Of a DNA stretch of 64,000 bases, positions 7,892-17,615 are shown piece after piece; the stretch's first letter is position 1; every line of letters begins with the position of its first letter. The stretch comes from Roseateles_B sp041905785 (GTDB lineage Bacteria > Pseudomonadota > Gammaproteobacteria > Burkholderiales > Burkholderiaceae_C). The stretch is from the NCBI GenBank assembly GCA_041905785.1, contig JAYRKJ010000016.1, positions 95,626-159,625 of the forward strand, read 5' to 3'. A program made the translations under genes and the position numbers. The notes beneath the pieces were generated by a model. The model was not told where the DNA came from. It ran no database searches and worked only from the letters and a program-made list of their open reading frames with translations.

Positions 7892-10800
7892 ATGCAAACC
7901 ATGAAGCTCAAACCCTTGGCATTCTTGCTGGCCGCGATCTTCGCCGCGCCGGCCGTGCTGGCATCGTCCAGCGGTGTCGTGATCAGCCAGATCTACGGTG
8001 CCGGTGGCAATACCGGCGCGACCTACAAGAACGACTACATCGAGATATTCAACGCCGGCAGCGCTGCAGTGAACATCGGCGGCTGGTCGGTCCAGTATGC
8101 ATCCTCGACCGGCAGCAGCTGGCAGGTCACCGGCCTGCCCGCCGGCACGCAGATCAGGGCAGGCCAGTACCTCCTGATCCGCCAGCAGGCCGGCGCGGGG
8201 GGCTCGGTGGATGTGGTCGGCGACGTGAACGGCAACATCCCCATGTCGGCCACGGCGGGCAAGGTGGCCCTGGTGCGCAGCACGACGGCACTCAGCGGCA
8301 CAAACCCGGCCGGCGTCGAAGACATCGTCAGCTTTGGCTCGGCCGCCACGCCCACCGAGGGCTCGCCCACGCCCACCCTCAGCGTCAGCAACGCCGCCTT
8401 CCGCGCAGCCGACGGCTGCACCGACACCAACAGCAACAGCGCCGACTTCAGCCTTGCCGCGCCCCAGCCCCGCAACAGTGCGAGCGCGCTGAAGTCCTGC
8501 GGCGGTGTGCCCGTGGCGCAGCCCATCGTTCCGAGCTGTCCGGACGGCAATGCCAGCTCGGGCGCCACCAGCACGGTGACCGTGAGCGCCGCGGACGCCG
8601 ACAGCATCGTCAACGCCGCCAGCATCGTGGCCAGCTGGCCCGCGGGCATCACCCTGGGCGTCTTCAGCCCGGCGGGCAGTGTGGGCGGCACGGCCAGCCA
8701 GGCGGTGCGCGTCGACGGCAGCGTGCCGCCCGGCCTCTACAACCTGAGCCTGGACTGGAGCAATGACGGCGGCCAGCACGCCAGCTGCAGCTTCAAGATC
8801 AACGTCAGCGGCCCCGTGCCCATCTACAAGATCCAGGGCAGCGGCGCCAAGAGCCCCTACGAGGGCCAGACGGTGAGCACCCGCGGCGTCGTGACCAAGC
8901 TGAACAACAACGGCTTCTTCCTGCAGGACGCCGTGGGCGACGGCGACCCGACGACCTCGGACGGCATCTTCGTGTTCACCAGCACGGCGCCGACCGTGGC
9001 CGTGGGGCAGTTGATCCAGCTCAGTGCCAAGGTGACGGAGTTCAACGTCGGCTCGGCCGGCAATGCCGGCACCCTGGCTCACACGCTGAGCCAGCTGACC
9101 GCCCCCTCCGGCATCGCCGTGCTGGGCAGCGGCTACGTGGTGACGCCCGTCGAGGTGGACCTCAACACGCTGCCGGCCGATGGTCTCGAGGCCTACGAAG
9201 GCATGGTGGTCACCCTGCGCGGCCCGCTGACCGTGCAGCAGAACTACTTCCTGGCGCGCTACGGCCAACTGACGCTGGCTGCGGGCGGGCGGCTGCTGGC
9301 GCCGACGAACATCATGCCGGCCGGCCCGGACGCCCTGGCGATGAAGGCGGACAACCTGCGCCGCGCCATCATCCTGGACGACGGCAGCTCGCTGCAGAAT
9401 GTCAATCCGACGCCCTACCTAGGCGCGGACGGAACCGTTCGCGCGGGCGATACCCTGGCCTCGCTGACCGGCGTCGTCGACTACGGCCTGGCCACCAGCA
9501 GCGCAGGCGGCGCCGGCGCCTACAAAATCCATCCGCTGGCCGCGCCAGACTTCACGCGCACCAACCCGCGCACCGCGACGCCGCAGGTCTCGGGCGGCAA
9601 TGTGCGCATCGCCAGCGCCAACGTGCTGAACTTCTTCACCACCTTCACCAACGGCCAGACCTTCGACGGCAAGACCGGCCAGGGCTGCGCACAGGGCGGC
9701 TCGGTGTCGGCCGGCAACTGCCGTGGTGCGGACAACCTGGCCGAGTTCCAGCGCCAGCGCGCCAAGATCGTCGCCAATCTCGCCGGCCTGAATGCCGACG
9801 TGCTGGGCCTGATGGAGATCCAGAACAACGGCAACACCGCGCTGCAGCACCTGGTGGACTCGCTCAATGCGCAGGTCGGCGCCGGCACCTATGCCTTCGT
9901 GCCCACCCCGGCGCAGGGCACGGGCGACGATGCCATCCGCGTGGCCATGATCTACAAGCCAGGCAAGCTGACACTCAACGGCCTGTCCATCTCGGACCCG
10001 GACGACATCAACAACCGCCCGCCGCTGGCCCAGGGCTTCCTGCTGCCCAATGGCGAGAAGTTCGCCGTGATCGTCAACCACCTGAAGTCCAAGGGCGGCT
10101 GCCCGAGCTCCGGTGCGGACACCGACGATGGCCTGCAGGGCTGCTGGACCGCGACGCGCGTGAAGCAGGCCCAGCGCCTCAAGACCTTCCTGGGCACGGT
10201 GAAGAGCAGCTTTGGCACGCCGCAAGTGGTGATGCTGGGCGACTTCAACGCCTACGCCAAGGAAGACCCCATCCTGGCGCTGACCGGTGACGGCAGCATC
10301 GTGGACCAGGTCGGCCGCTTCGACCCGGCGGACTACTCCTATGTCTTCGATGCCATGGCCGGTCGCCTGGACCATGGCTTCAGCACCGTGGAGCTGAGTC
10401 CGAAGGTGGTCTACGCGACCTCCTGGCACATCAACGCCGACGAGCCGATCCTGCTGGACTACAACCTGGAGCTCAAGCAGCCCGCCTGCGCCAGCTGCGG
10501 CCCGGACTACTACACGCCCACCGCGTTCAAGAGCTCCGACCACGACCCCATGGTGATGGGCCTGGACCTGAGCAAGCGCATCAGCGGCACCGCCGGCAAC
10601 GACACGATCGTGGGCTCTGACGGCGACGATGTCATCGAAGGCGGCCTGGGGCGCGACACGCTGACCGGCGGCAAGGGCCGCGACCAGTTTGTCTACGTGA
10701 GCGGCGCGGACGGCGTGGACACCATCACCGACTTCACGCCCGGCGAGGACCAGCTGGTCTTCACCGAGCTGCTGAAGAACGTGGGCATCAGCAGCACCGA

Positions 10801-10960
10801 CCCGCTGGGCCAGGGCTTCGTCACCTGCACGCCGTCTGCCGGCAGCGCCCTGATCGGCTATGACCCGGACGGCGCGCTGGGCGCGGCCAAGTCGCGTCCG
10901 GTGGTGCTGCTCAAGGGCCTGAGCTGCAGCGCCGTGACGCCATCGCTTTTCAAGTTCTGA
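7892..10960 (+). CDS. ExeM/NucH-family extracellular endonuclease with RTX tail
   Basis: Secreted nuclease of about 1022 residues. Order of parts: signal peptide (MKLKPLAFLLAAIFAAPAVLA), a lamin-tail domain (about 25-155), a cysteine-containing linker, an OB-fold region (YKIQGSG...GVVTKLNNNGFFLQD), then an endonuclease/exonuclease/phosphatase domain from IASANVLNFF through LMEIQNNG, VNHLKSKGG, LGDFNAYAKEDP and SSDHDPMVMG, the last holding the catalytic Asp-His. The C-terminus has calcium-binding RTX-type repeats (GTAGNDTIVG, GDDVIEGGLG, RDTLTGGKGRD). The start ATG at 7892 has GAG upstream; an in-frame GTG at 7856 only adds residues before the signal peptide. A PEP-CTERM gene follows 16 bases later. 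Likely role: degrading extracellular DNA for nutrients or biofilm turnover. Confidence 0.88.
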   Translation: MQTMKLKPLAFLLAAIFAAPAVLASSSGVVISQIYGAGGNTGATYKNDYIEIFNAGSAAVNIGGWSVQYASSTGSSWQVTGLPAGTQIRAGQYLLIRQQAGAGGSVDVVGDVNGNIPMSATAGKVALVRSTTALSGTNPAGVEDIVSFGSAATPTEGSPTPTLSVSNAAFRAADGCTDTNSNSADFSLAAPQPRNSASALKSCGGVPVAQPIVPSCPDGNASSGATSTVTVSAADADSIVNAASIVASWPAGITLGVFSPAGSVGGTASQAVRVDGSVPPGLYNLSLDWSNDGGQHASCSFKINVSGPVPIYKIQGSGAKSPYEGQTVSTRGVVTKLNNNGFFLQDAVGDGDPTTSDGIFVFTSTAPTVAVGQLIQLSAKVTEFNVGSAGNAGTLAHTLSQLTAPSGIAVLGSGYVVTPVEVDLNTLPADGLEAYEGMVVTLRGPLTVQQNYFLARYGQLTLAAGGRLLAPTNIMPAGPDALAMKADNLRRAIILDDGSSLQNVNPTPYLGADGTVRAGDTLASLTGVVDYGLATSSAGGAGAYKIHPLAAPDFTRTNPRTATPQVSGGNVRIASANVLNFFTTFTNGQTFDGKTGQGCAQGGSVSAGNCRGADNLAEFQRQRAKIVANLAGLNADVLGLMEIQNNGNTALQHLVDSLNAQVGAGTYAFVPTPAQGTGDDAIRVAMIYKPGKLTLNGLSISDPDDINNRPPLAQGFLLPNGEKFAVIVNHLKSKGGCPSSGADTDDGLQGCWTATRVKQAQRLKTFLGTVKSSFGTPQVVMLGDFNAYAKEDPILALTGDGSIVDQVGRFDPADYSYVFDAMAGRLDHGFSTVELSPKVVYATSWHINADEPILLDYNLELKQPACASCGPDYYTPTAFKSSDHDPMVMGLDLSKRISGTAGNDTIVGSDGDDVIEGGLGRDTLTGGKGRDQFVYVSGADGVDTITDFTPGEDQLVFTELLKNVGISSTDPLGQGFVTCTPSAGSALIGYDPDGALGAAKSRPVVLLKGLSCSAVTPSLFKF

Positions 10961-10976
10961 ACCAGGAAGTGACCTC

Positions 10977-11480
10977 ATGAACACCCTCAAGACCCTTGCC
11001 GCCGCCGCCCTGCTGGCCTCCGGCCTGAGCCTGGGCGCGCAAGCCGCGCCCGTCAGCAAGACCTTCGAAGGCCTGATCGACGCCGGCCCGCTGCTGAACG
11101 AAACCTTCACCGGCTTCTTCAGCTACGACGACGCCGCGCTGAGTCTCACCGGTTTCGAATCCGTCGCGCTGGGCAGCTTCGGCCTCGATTTCCTCGGCGC
11201 CAGCCACGGCCTCAACGCCACGGCCACCGCCGACTTCCAGGATGGCATCTTCCTGGGATTGAGCTATTTCGACGGCACGCCGGCCTGGAGCCTCAGCTTC
11301 ACTGCCGGCTCCTTCGACAGCAGCGACGCCTACCTGCACTACAGCCTCACCGGCGGAGTGGAGAGCAGCGGCGCCTACACGGTGAAGGACGCGGCCTCCG
11401 CCGTGCCGGAACCGGCGAGCCTGGCGCTGAGCCTGCTGGCGCTGGGGGGCGTGGCGGTGGTGAGACGGCGCCGGGGCTGA
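10977..11480 (+). CDS. PEP-CTERM sorting domain protein
   Basis: 167 residues with an N-terminal signal peptide (cleavage after GAQA, about residue 23), a low-complexity middle of predicted beta strands, and a C-terminal PEP-CTERM signal: VPEPASLALS, a hydrophobic helix, then the basic end VRRRRG. Such proteins are recognised by an exosortase/EpsH-type enzyme in the inner membrane and sent to the cell surface or matrix; that enzyme is not in this window. GGAAG precedes the ATG, and the gene starts 16 bases after the nuclease, so they are probably one operon. The middle region has no family I recognise. Confidence 0.85.
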   Translation: MNTLKTLAAAALLASGLSLGAQAAPVSKTFEGLIDAGPLLNETFTGFFSYDDAALSLTGFESVALGSFGLDFLGASHGLNATATADFQDGIFLGLSYFDGTPAWSLSFTAGSFDSSDAYLHYSLTGGVESSGAYTVKDAASAVPEPASLALSLLALGGVAVVRRRRG

Positions 11481-11635
11481 GCGGCGCGCACCGCCCGCTG
11501 CGCCCGCTCGTGGCGCGCACCCTGCAGGGACGGCCGAACGCAAACCGTCGTCATGGCAGGAATGACTTGGGCGTGTCGTGAACACACGAGCCTCAAAGCC
11601 CTGTCGAGTGCGCCCAGCTCCCGCATGCAATGAGA

Positions 11636-11660
11636 AAGGGCCGGCAGGCCGGCCCTTCGT
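11636..11660 (-). terminator. Terminator of the collagenase gene
   Basis: The inverted repeat AGGGCCGGC / GCCGGCCCT with a 2-base loop, followed on the minus strand by TTTCTC. It lies just past the stop of the minus-strand collagenase and between convergent transcripts. Confidence 0.65.
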
Positions 11661-11680
11661 CGATCGGGTGCTGAGCAGGA

Positions 11681-14437
11681 TCAATCCGCCGTGGCGGCGA
11701 TGCTGAGCTCGGCGTAGGCCGTGCTCGGGTTGAGCATCACATAGACCCAGGTGCCCGAGGGCAGGACGCTCAAGCGGCAGGTCTCGGTGTTGCCGGCGGT
11801 GGCCGAGCGGCAGCCGTAGTCGGTGGTGGACGGCCAGCCGTTGTGCTTCAGGTAGAGGTCCGCATTGCCGGTGCCGCCGGTGGTCTTGACCGTGATGGCG
11901 CTCTTGCCGGCCGGCACGAGCACGGCGTACCAGCCGGGGTTGCTGCCATTGGTGCTCAGGCCTCGGCGCACACAGCCGTTGGTGTTCAGCGCGTAGCCGC
12001 TGGTGTCGGTGCAGCTCGGGCCCTGGCTCCAGTCGGGGGCGGCCGGCTGCAGGGGCAGGTCGCTGAACATGCCGCGCAGGGTGGCGGAGACGAAGTCGCC
12101 ACGCGGGACCACCATCACGTAGACATAGCCGGCGCCGCGGGTCTGCAGCGGCAGGCGCAGGTCGGCGTTGCTGCCGCTGGCCTTGACGTCGTAGTCCGTG
12201 GTGCTGGGCCAGCCGGTGGCCTTGGCGTAGATGTCGGCGCCGCCCTTGAGGTTGGAGAGGCGGAAGACGGCCAGCTCCCAGCTGTTGGCGTTCATCGAGA
12301 AGCTGAAGGGGCCGGTGCCGCTCAGCGCGCGGCTGCAGCCGTTGGCCAGCACGCTGGTGCTGGAGAGATTGCAGGCGCCGATGACGTCGGCGTTGAGCAG
12401 CGGCAGCGTGTTGGCGCGGCGGCTGCTGCAGTTGGCGCTGGCGAGGTCGCCGTTGCCGATGCACTGGGTGAGCCAGGACTTGAAGTCAGCGTCCAGGCTG
12501 GTGCCGATGGCGTCGATGCGCTTGCTGTAGCCGGCGTAGTCGCCCTTGCGCATCAGCGGCAGGAAGGCCTGGTCCTGGCTGGGCTGGCGCTCCAGCATGT
12601 AGCGCACGGCGAGGTAGCCCCAGTTGTAGACGCGGGTCTGGCCGCTGCTGTAGGTGTTGCGCATCACCTCGCTCAGGGCCATGGGGGCGGTCTGGGCACG
12701 GGAGGTGGCATCCGGGTAGTAGGTGCGGCGATAGCTGTAGGACACGTACTCGGCCACGCCCTCGATCCACCAGACGGAGGAGTTTTTGACGGCGCCGTTG
12801 AGTTCCAGCGGATAGCTGCCGAAGCCGCCCCAGAGGTTGTAGCGGCCGTCGAGGTAGTGGGTGAACTCGTGGTTCAGGTTCCAGATCTCGAAGCTGCTCA
12901 GCCAGTCGGCGCGGTGGGCCAGGAAGCGGGCCTGGTTGCCGGGTTGCGAGGGATCGCCCTCCAGGTAGATGCCGCCGTTGTTGGTGTCGTTGCCGAACAG
13001 GAAGCCTGAGAAGCGCGAGTACTGGGCGTAGCTGTCGAAGACCACCAGCTCCAGGCTGCTGTTGTTGTCATTGGCCACCGGCTGCGCGGCGTTGGTGCCG
13101 AAGAGGCCGTGGAAGTAGCCGGTCTGGTTGGTGATGCTGGTGCAGGTGTCGGCCAGCTGCTGGCTGCTCATGGCCTGGGCGCGGATCACGTACTGCGTGC
13201 CGCAGGCGTAGCGGATGGGCAGCTTGATGCGGGCGACGGTGTCGTAGGCGTTGCAGGTGCCGTAGCTGCTGCAGTTGGCGCTGTCGTACTGGTCCACCAT
13301 GGAGGCGGCACGCATCCAGACGTCGATGGTGGCATCGTCGCTGGCCTTGTAGCCGGCGGTCTGGTTGACGCCCAGCGAGCGCACGGTGGCGGTGAGGGCC
13401 GGGTGGCGCAGGAAGCGCAGCATCTCGCCCATGGCATTGGCCAGGTGGTAGGCGTAGCTGGTGCCGGCCTGGTTGCGGTTGCGGGTGAGGAAGGCATCCA
13501 GCGATCGGGCGTAGCTGGCATCGTTGGCCACGGCCGCGGCGTAGTCGTCCTGGCCGTCGCCGTAGAACAGCACGTTCATCGCGGCCAGGACGGCCTCGTT
13601 GGTCCAGTAGCCGGTGGCAAAGGTGGCGGGCTGGGTCTGGTCAATCCAGCGCCTGGCGGTGGGCGCCATGGCAGCGGCAAAGCCCGAGGCCGCCGTCTTG
13701 AACACCTCGCTGACGAAGTAGGCGTTGTCCTCGGTCGGCTTCATGAAAGCCGCGGAACTCATCAATTGGGTCAGCGCACCGCGTGACGCATTCAGCATGG
13801 CCGCGCTGCCGGCCGGAATGCCGTTGTAGCTGTCGCCGCGCACCGACATGAAGTTCCAGTAGCCCGCCGTGCGCAGGAAGGACAGCAGATTCATGGACTT
13901 GTTGCTGTCGTCGCCGGTGTAGCTCAGCGAACGGCGCTTGAGCTCATCGGCCACGGTGATGATGTTGGCGTCGCTGAACACGGTGCGGTACTGGCTGACC
14001 GAGCCGCTGTAGAGCTTGTACATGCACTCGCGCAGCGAGGCGTTGTCGATGAAGCTCAGCAGGGTGCTGCCGCTCTTGCCCACGAAGTCGGCGCCGGTGC
14101 AGACCGCGGTGCCGGAGGCCAGGCTGCGCGCGGCCAGGGCGCGGCGGCGGGCGAGGCTGGAGTCGGGCTTGGCGGCGGCCTCGCGCTGCAGGGGCGGGAC
14201 CAGGCTGTCGGCATGGCGCAGCGGCAGCTGCGACGGATGCAGCCCTTGCTTGCCCACATGCTCGCCTTGCAGCGGCTCGCCGGGCAGGCTGCTCAGAGCC
14301 TGGCGCGACTGGGCCGCGCGCAGGCTGGCGGTGTCAGCCGCCTGGCTGCTGGACAGGGCACCCAGGCCCATGGCCAGTGCCAGCCAGGGGGCGGCATGGC
14401 GCAGCGGGGGGCGCGCAGTTCTTGAAAGTTCGGACAT
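11681..14437 (-). CDS. M9 family collagenase (Vibrio/Clostridium type)
   Basis: Secreted zinc metalloprotease of about 918 residues. A signal peptide ends in SSQAADTA. The peptidase M9 N-terminal region spans about 90-400, and the catalytic domain carries HEFTH (about residue 522) and the downstream metal-binding Glu in WWIEGVAEY (about 560). The C-terminus has two tandem pre-peptidase C-terminal (PPC) domains (about 690-800 and 825-918), each with the DYDVKAS or DYGCRS type strand seen in these domains. The start MSELSRTARP follows the ribosome site GGAG; an earlier in-frame ATG lacks one. It is divergent from a TonB-dependent receptor, suggesting that collagen peptides made outside are taken up by it. 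Confidence 0.9.
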   Translation of the reverse strand: MSELSRTARPPLRHAAPWLALAMGLGALSSSQAADTASLRAAQSRQALSSLPGEPLQGEHVGKQGLHPSQLPLRHADSLVPPLQREAAAKPDSSLARRRALAARSLASGTAVCTGADFVGKSGSTLLSFIDNASLRECMYKLYSGSVSQYRTVFSDANIITVADELKRRSLSYTGDDSNKSMNLLSFLRTAGYWNFMSVRGDSYNGIPAGSAAMLNASRGALTQLMSSAAFMKPTEDNAYFVSEVFKTAASGFAAAMAPTARRWIDQTQPATFATGYWTNEAVLAAMNVLFYGDGQDDYAAAVANDASYARSLDAFLTRNRNQAGTSYAYHLANAMGEMLRFLRHPALTATVRSLGVNQTAGYKASDDATIDVWMRAASMVDQYDSANCSSYGTCNAYDTVARIKLPIRYACGTQYVIRAQAMSSQQLADTCTSITNQTGYFHGLFGTNAAQPVANDNNSSLELVVFDSYAQYSRFSGFLFGNDTNNGGIYLEGDPSQPGNQARFLAHRADWLSSFEIWNLNHEFTHYLDGRYNLWGGFGSYPLELNGAVKNSSVWWIEGVAEYVSYSYRRTYYPDATSRAQTAPMALSEVMRNTYSSGQTRVYNWGYLAVRYMLERQPSQDQAFLPLMRKGDYAGYSKRIDAIGTSLDADFKSWLTQCIGNGDLASANCSSRRANTLPLLNADVIGACNLSSTSVLANGCSRALSGTGPFSFSMNANSWELAVFRLSNLKGGADIYAKATGWPSTTDYDVKASGSNADLRLPLQTRGAGYVYVMVVPRGDFVSATLRGMFSDLPLQPAAPDWSQGPSCTDTSGYALNTNGCVRRGLSTNGSNPGWYAVLVPAGKSAITVKTTGGTGNADLYLKHNGWPSTTDYGCRSATAGNTETCRLSVLPSGTWVYVMLNPSTAYAELSIAATAD

Positions 14438-14732
14438 CTTGGTCTCCGTTGAGGGGTTGTTGTTGCGTGCTCCTGGGCGCGCAGCGCACATTTCAAGGCG
14501 TATTTAATAAAAATTCCATAGATATATTGTGCATATGCTGTAAACACTGAGCACCAAATGTGTCGGCGGGCGAGGGTGTGCCAACTTGCGCCAGCCGGTC
14601 CGAGAGGGATCCTGGGGCAAGCCCTAGGTTAAATATATTGGTGGAATGCCAGAATTATTTGCGAAGGATATGTGTCCTTTGCCATCAAGCGGCCTCCCCA
14701 AGCAGTCGCAGAACATCCCCCGAGGAGACTCC
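14438..14732. promoter_or_regulatory. Divergent promoter region of collagenase and TonB receptor
   Basis: About 295 bases, much richer in A+T than the surroundings, hold the promoters of both genes. The side facing the receptor has TTAAATATATT at 14629-14639, 94 bases before the receptor ATG. The same 11-mer lies 97 bases before the other receptor ATG in this window. The side facing the collagenase has TATTTAATAAAAATTCC near 14500. Confidence 0.5.
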
Positions 14733-17420
14733 ATGAACCGTCGCCATCCCGTGCACCCCCATCCCGCCCGGCTGAGCTTGCTGGCCGCTGCGCTGGCCGT
14801 GCTGGCCGCCCAAGCCCAGGCCCAGTCCGCCAGCCCGGACAAGGCCGCCGATGCGCCGCCCCAGACCCTGCAGCGGGTCGAGATCGTGGGGTCCAGCATC
14901 AAGCGCATCAATGCCGAGGGCCCCAACCCCATCGCCGTCTACAAGAAGGCCGACATCGAGGCCACGGGGGCGACGTCCACGGTCGAGCTGCTGTCCAAGA
15001 TGGCGGCGGTGACGTCCTTCGACGACGGCAACAACGGCAATTCCTTCTCGGCCGGCGCGACCAGCGCCAGCCTGCGCAATATGGGCGCGCAGAACGTGCT
15101 GGTGCTGCTCAACGGCCGGCGCCTGGCCAACTACGCTTTCGCGGCCGGCACCGACACCCCCTTCGTCGACCTCAACACCATCCCGCTGGCGGCTGTCGAG
15201 CGGGTGGAAATCCTGCGCGACGGCGCTTCGGCGCTCTACGGCTCGGATGCCGTGGCCGGGGTGATGAACTTCGTCACCAAGACCGACTACCAGGGCCTGG
15301 AGCTGGCCGGCAAGGTGGGGCAGCGCACCGCCGGCGACCAGCGCCGGGGCGAGTTCAGCGTGGCCGCCGGCCGTGGCGACATGAGCCGCGACGGCTACAA
15401 CCTGCTGGGCATGCTGACCGCCTCCCGCCGCGAGCCTGCGCTGGCGGGCAAACATGCGCTGACCCGCAGCGCCGACCTGCGCCCCTATGGCGGGCTGGAC
15501 CTGCGGGACACCTCGCGCAGCCCGGGCTCCATCCAGCGCGTGGACCAGGGTATGCGCAAGGCACACCCCGCCTGCCCGGCCGCCCAGGTGGAGACGGACA
15601 CCATCGGTGACGAATACTGCCGCACCGATCTCGCCCCCGGCACCGAGCTGGGTCCGACCCTGGAGCGGCTGAACATGGCCGTGCTGGGCAGCAAGGCGCT
15701 GGGTGCCAACACCAGCCTCTTCGGTGAGCTGGTGCTGGGGCACAACAAGACTCGCTGGCGCGGCGGCTATCCGTCGCTGGAAACGGGCACCGACCACCGC
15801 GTGATGCCCGGCATGGCCGCCTATGTGCCGGCTTTGGGGCGCTGGGTGGACGACAAGGGCGTGGCGCATGAGAACAGCCCGCTGCTGGCCTTCCGCGCGG
15901 TGGACGAAGCCGGCGAGCGCGGCACGCGTGCCCTGGTGACCAGCAGCCGGGCTCTGGCCGGCGTGCGCGGCCTGTATGGCGACTGGGACTGGGAGGTGGC
16001 GGCCATGTTCAGCCGCAGCCGCGGTGAGCAGACCGAATCCAACATGCTCAAGCGCGACGCGGTGCTGAACGCCCTGGCCAAGGGGGGCTACAACCCCTTC
16101 GTGCCGGTCAACAGCCGCGCTGCGGCCGAGGCCCTGCTGACCGACATCACCAAGGAAGCGAGCACCACGCTGAACACGCTGGACGCCAAGGTCAGCAATC
16201 CGGAGCTGACGCGCCTGCTGGGCGGCCCCCTGGGCGTGGCCGCGGGCCTGCAGTTCATGCACGAGCGCATGAAGGAGGTGGCCGATCCGCAGCTCGCCGC
16301 CAAGAACATCGAGAACTGGAGCGGCACCTCGTCGGACGGCAGCCGCAAGGTGGCCTCGGGCTTTGTCGAATTCAACCTGCAGCCCAACAAGGCGACCGAG
16401 ATCCAACTGGCCCTGCGCAGCGACCACTACAGCGACTTCGGCACCACCACCAACCCCAAGATCGCCGTGGCCTTCCGTCCCAACGGGGACTGGCTGCTGC
16501 GCGCCGGCTACACCACGGCCTTCAAGGCCCCCTCGCTGCCGCAGATGCACATGGGCTCCACCAACGCCTACCCCAGCGAAGGCATCCGCGACTGGATCCG
16601 CTGCAAGCCCATGGGCCTGGACTACGAGCACTGCTACTACTACCCGCGCCTCACCTATGTGCCCAACCCCGATCTCAAGCCCGAGCGCAGCTCGATCTGG
16701 AGCGCGGGCGTGGCCTTCAATCCCTCCAAGGCGCTGAGCACCACGGTGGACCTGTACTACCTGAAGCAGAAGGACTCCATCAATCTGCTGGACGGCCAGT
16801 ACCTGATCGACCATGAATTCGACATCCCCGGCTATGCCGAACTGGTCACCCGCGACCCGCGCAACCCCGCGCTGGAAGCGCGCTATCCAGGTCTCAAGAA
16901 CGGCCGCCTGAAGTACCTGACCCTGCCCTACAAGAACGTGGGCGGCGTGGAGACCGGCGGTGTGGACTGGACCTTGCGCCTGGAGCAGCAGTGGGCCGGC
17001 ATCCGCTTCTGGCTGGAGAATGAATACAACGTGATCCTGCGCTACAAGTCGGCCTTCACGCCCGAAGGCGACTTGCAGGACCGCGTGGGCGGCTACAGCC
17101 AGGAGAAATGGCGCAACACGCTGCGGGTGGGCGGCGAGCGCGGCGACTGGCGCGTGCAGCTCAACGGCCTGACCTACGCGGGCGTGCTCAACGTCAGCAG
17201 CCCCGCCGTGCTGCAGCCCGGCGTGGATCCGGGCCGGCTGCCCAGCCGCACGGTCTGGGATCTGACCGTGGGCTACAAGGGCTGGCGTGACTGGCAGCTG
17301 AACCTGTCCGTGCTCAATGTCTTCGACATCAAGCCGCGCTTCTCCACCGGCTACGGCGGCTTCTACGACGACCGCTACGGCCCCACGGTCCAGCTGGCCG
17401 CGCGCTACACCCTGCGCTGA
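14733..17420 (+). CDS. TonB-dependent outer-membrane receptor
   Basis: 895-residue outer-membrane transporter. A signal peptide ends in AQAQAQ; a short N-terminal segment with VEIVGSSIKR acts as a likely TonB box, followed by the plug domain (about 60-190, with VLLNGRRLANYA and the conserved VERVEILRDGASALYGSDAVAGVMNFVTK) and a 22-strand beta barrel ending in LAARYTLR, with a C-terminal aromatic/basic strand typical of the family. The ATG at 14733 is preceded by GAGGAG. It is divergent from a secreted collagenase, so peptides are a fair guess for the substrate, but nothing in the sequence fixes that. It is a paralogue of the receptor at 52671. Confidence 0.9.
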   Translation: MNRRHPVHPHPARLSLLAAALAVLAAQAQAQSASPDKAADAPPQTLQRVEIVGSSIKRINAEGPNPIAVYKKADIEATGATSTVELLSKMAAVTSFDDGNNGNSFSAGATSASLRNMGAQNVLVLLNGRRLANYAFAAGTDTPFVDLNTIPLAAVERVEILRDGASALYGSDAVAGVMNFVTKTDYQGLELAGKVGQRTAGDQRRGEFSVAAGRGDMSRDGYNLLGMLTASRREPALAGKHALTRSADLRPYGGLDLRDTSRSPGSIQRVDQGMRKAHPACPAAQVETDTIGDEYCRTDLAPGTELGPTLERLNMAVLGSKALGANTSLFGELVLGHNKTRWRGGYPSLETGTDHRVMPGMAAYVPALGRWVDDKGVAHENSPLLAFRAVDEAGERGTRALVTSSRALAGVRGLYGDWDWEVAAMFSRSRGEQTESNMLKRDAVLNALAKGGYNPFVPVNSRAAAEALLTDITKEASTTLNTLDAKVSNPELTRLLGGPLGVAAGLQFMHERMKEVADPQLAAKNIENWSGTSSDGSRKVASGFVEFNLQPNKATEIQLALRSDHYSDFGTTTNPKIAVAFRPNGDWLLRAGYTTAFKAPSLPQMHMGSTNAYPSEGIRDWIRCKPMGLDYEHCYYYPRLTYVPNPDLKPERSSIWSAGVAFNPSKALSTTVDLYYLKQKDSINLLDGQYLIDHEFDIPGYAELVTRDPRNPALEARYPGLKNGRLKYLTLPYKNVGGVETGGVDWTLRLEQQWAGIRFWLENEYNVILRYKSAFTPEGDLQDRVGGYSQEKWRNTLRVGGERGDWRVQLNGLTYAGVLNVSSPAVLQPGVDPGRLPSRTVWDLTVGYKGWRDWQLNLSVLNVFDIKPRFSTGYGGFYDDRYGPTVQLAARYTLR

Positions 17421-17497
17421 GCCGCGAACCCCTTGTCTCGGCTGCTGAGCTCATCAGCGGCGCTGCGGTTCTGGTGCCTGCGCACCAGCCCTTTGAC

Positions 17498-17525
17498 GCC
17501 CCGCCTCGTGCGGGGCTTTTTTTCA
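17498..17525 (+). terminator. Terminator after the TonB receptor
   Basis: GCCCCGC / GCGGGGC stem with a 5-base loop followed by seven T residues. It ends the receptor transcript and separates it from the acetyltransferase. Confidence 0.85.
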
Positions 17526-17615
17526 TCGAAGCGTTCCTTGGCCGGGCTATGGCGCTTTCGCCACAGGCCGGCACCGCCTGCGTGGATGCGCACAAATGAA
17601 GTTAGCATCCGGGCG

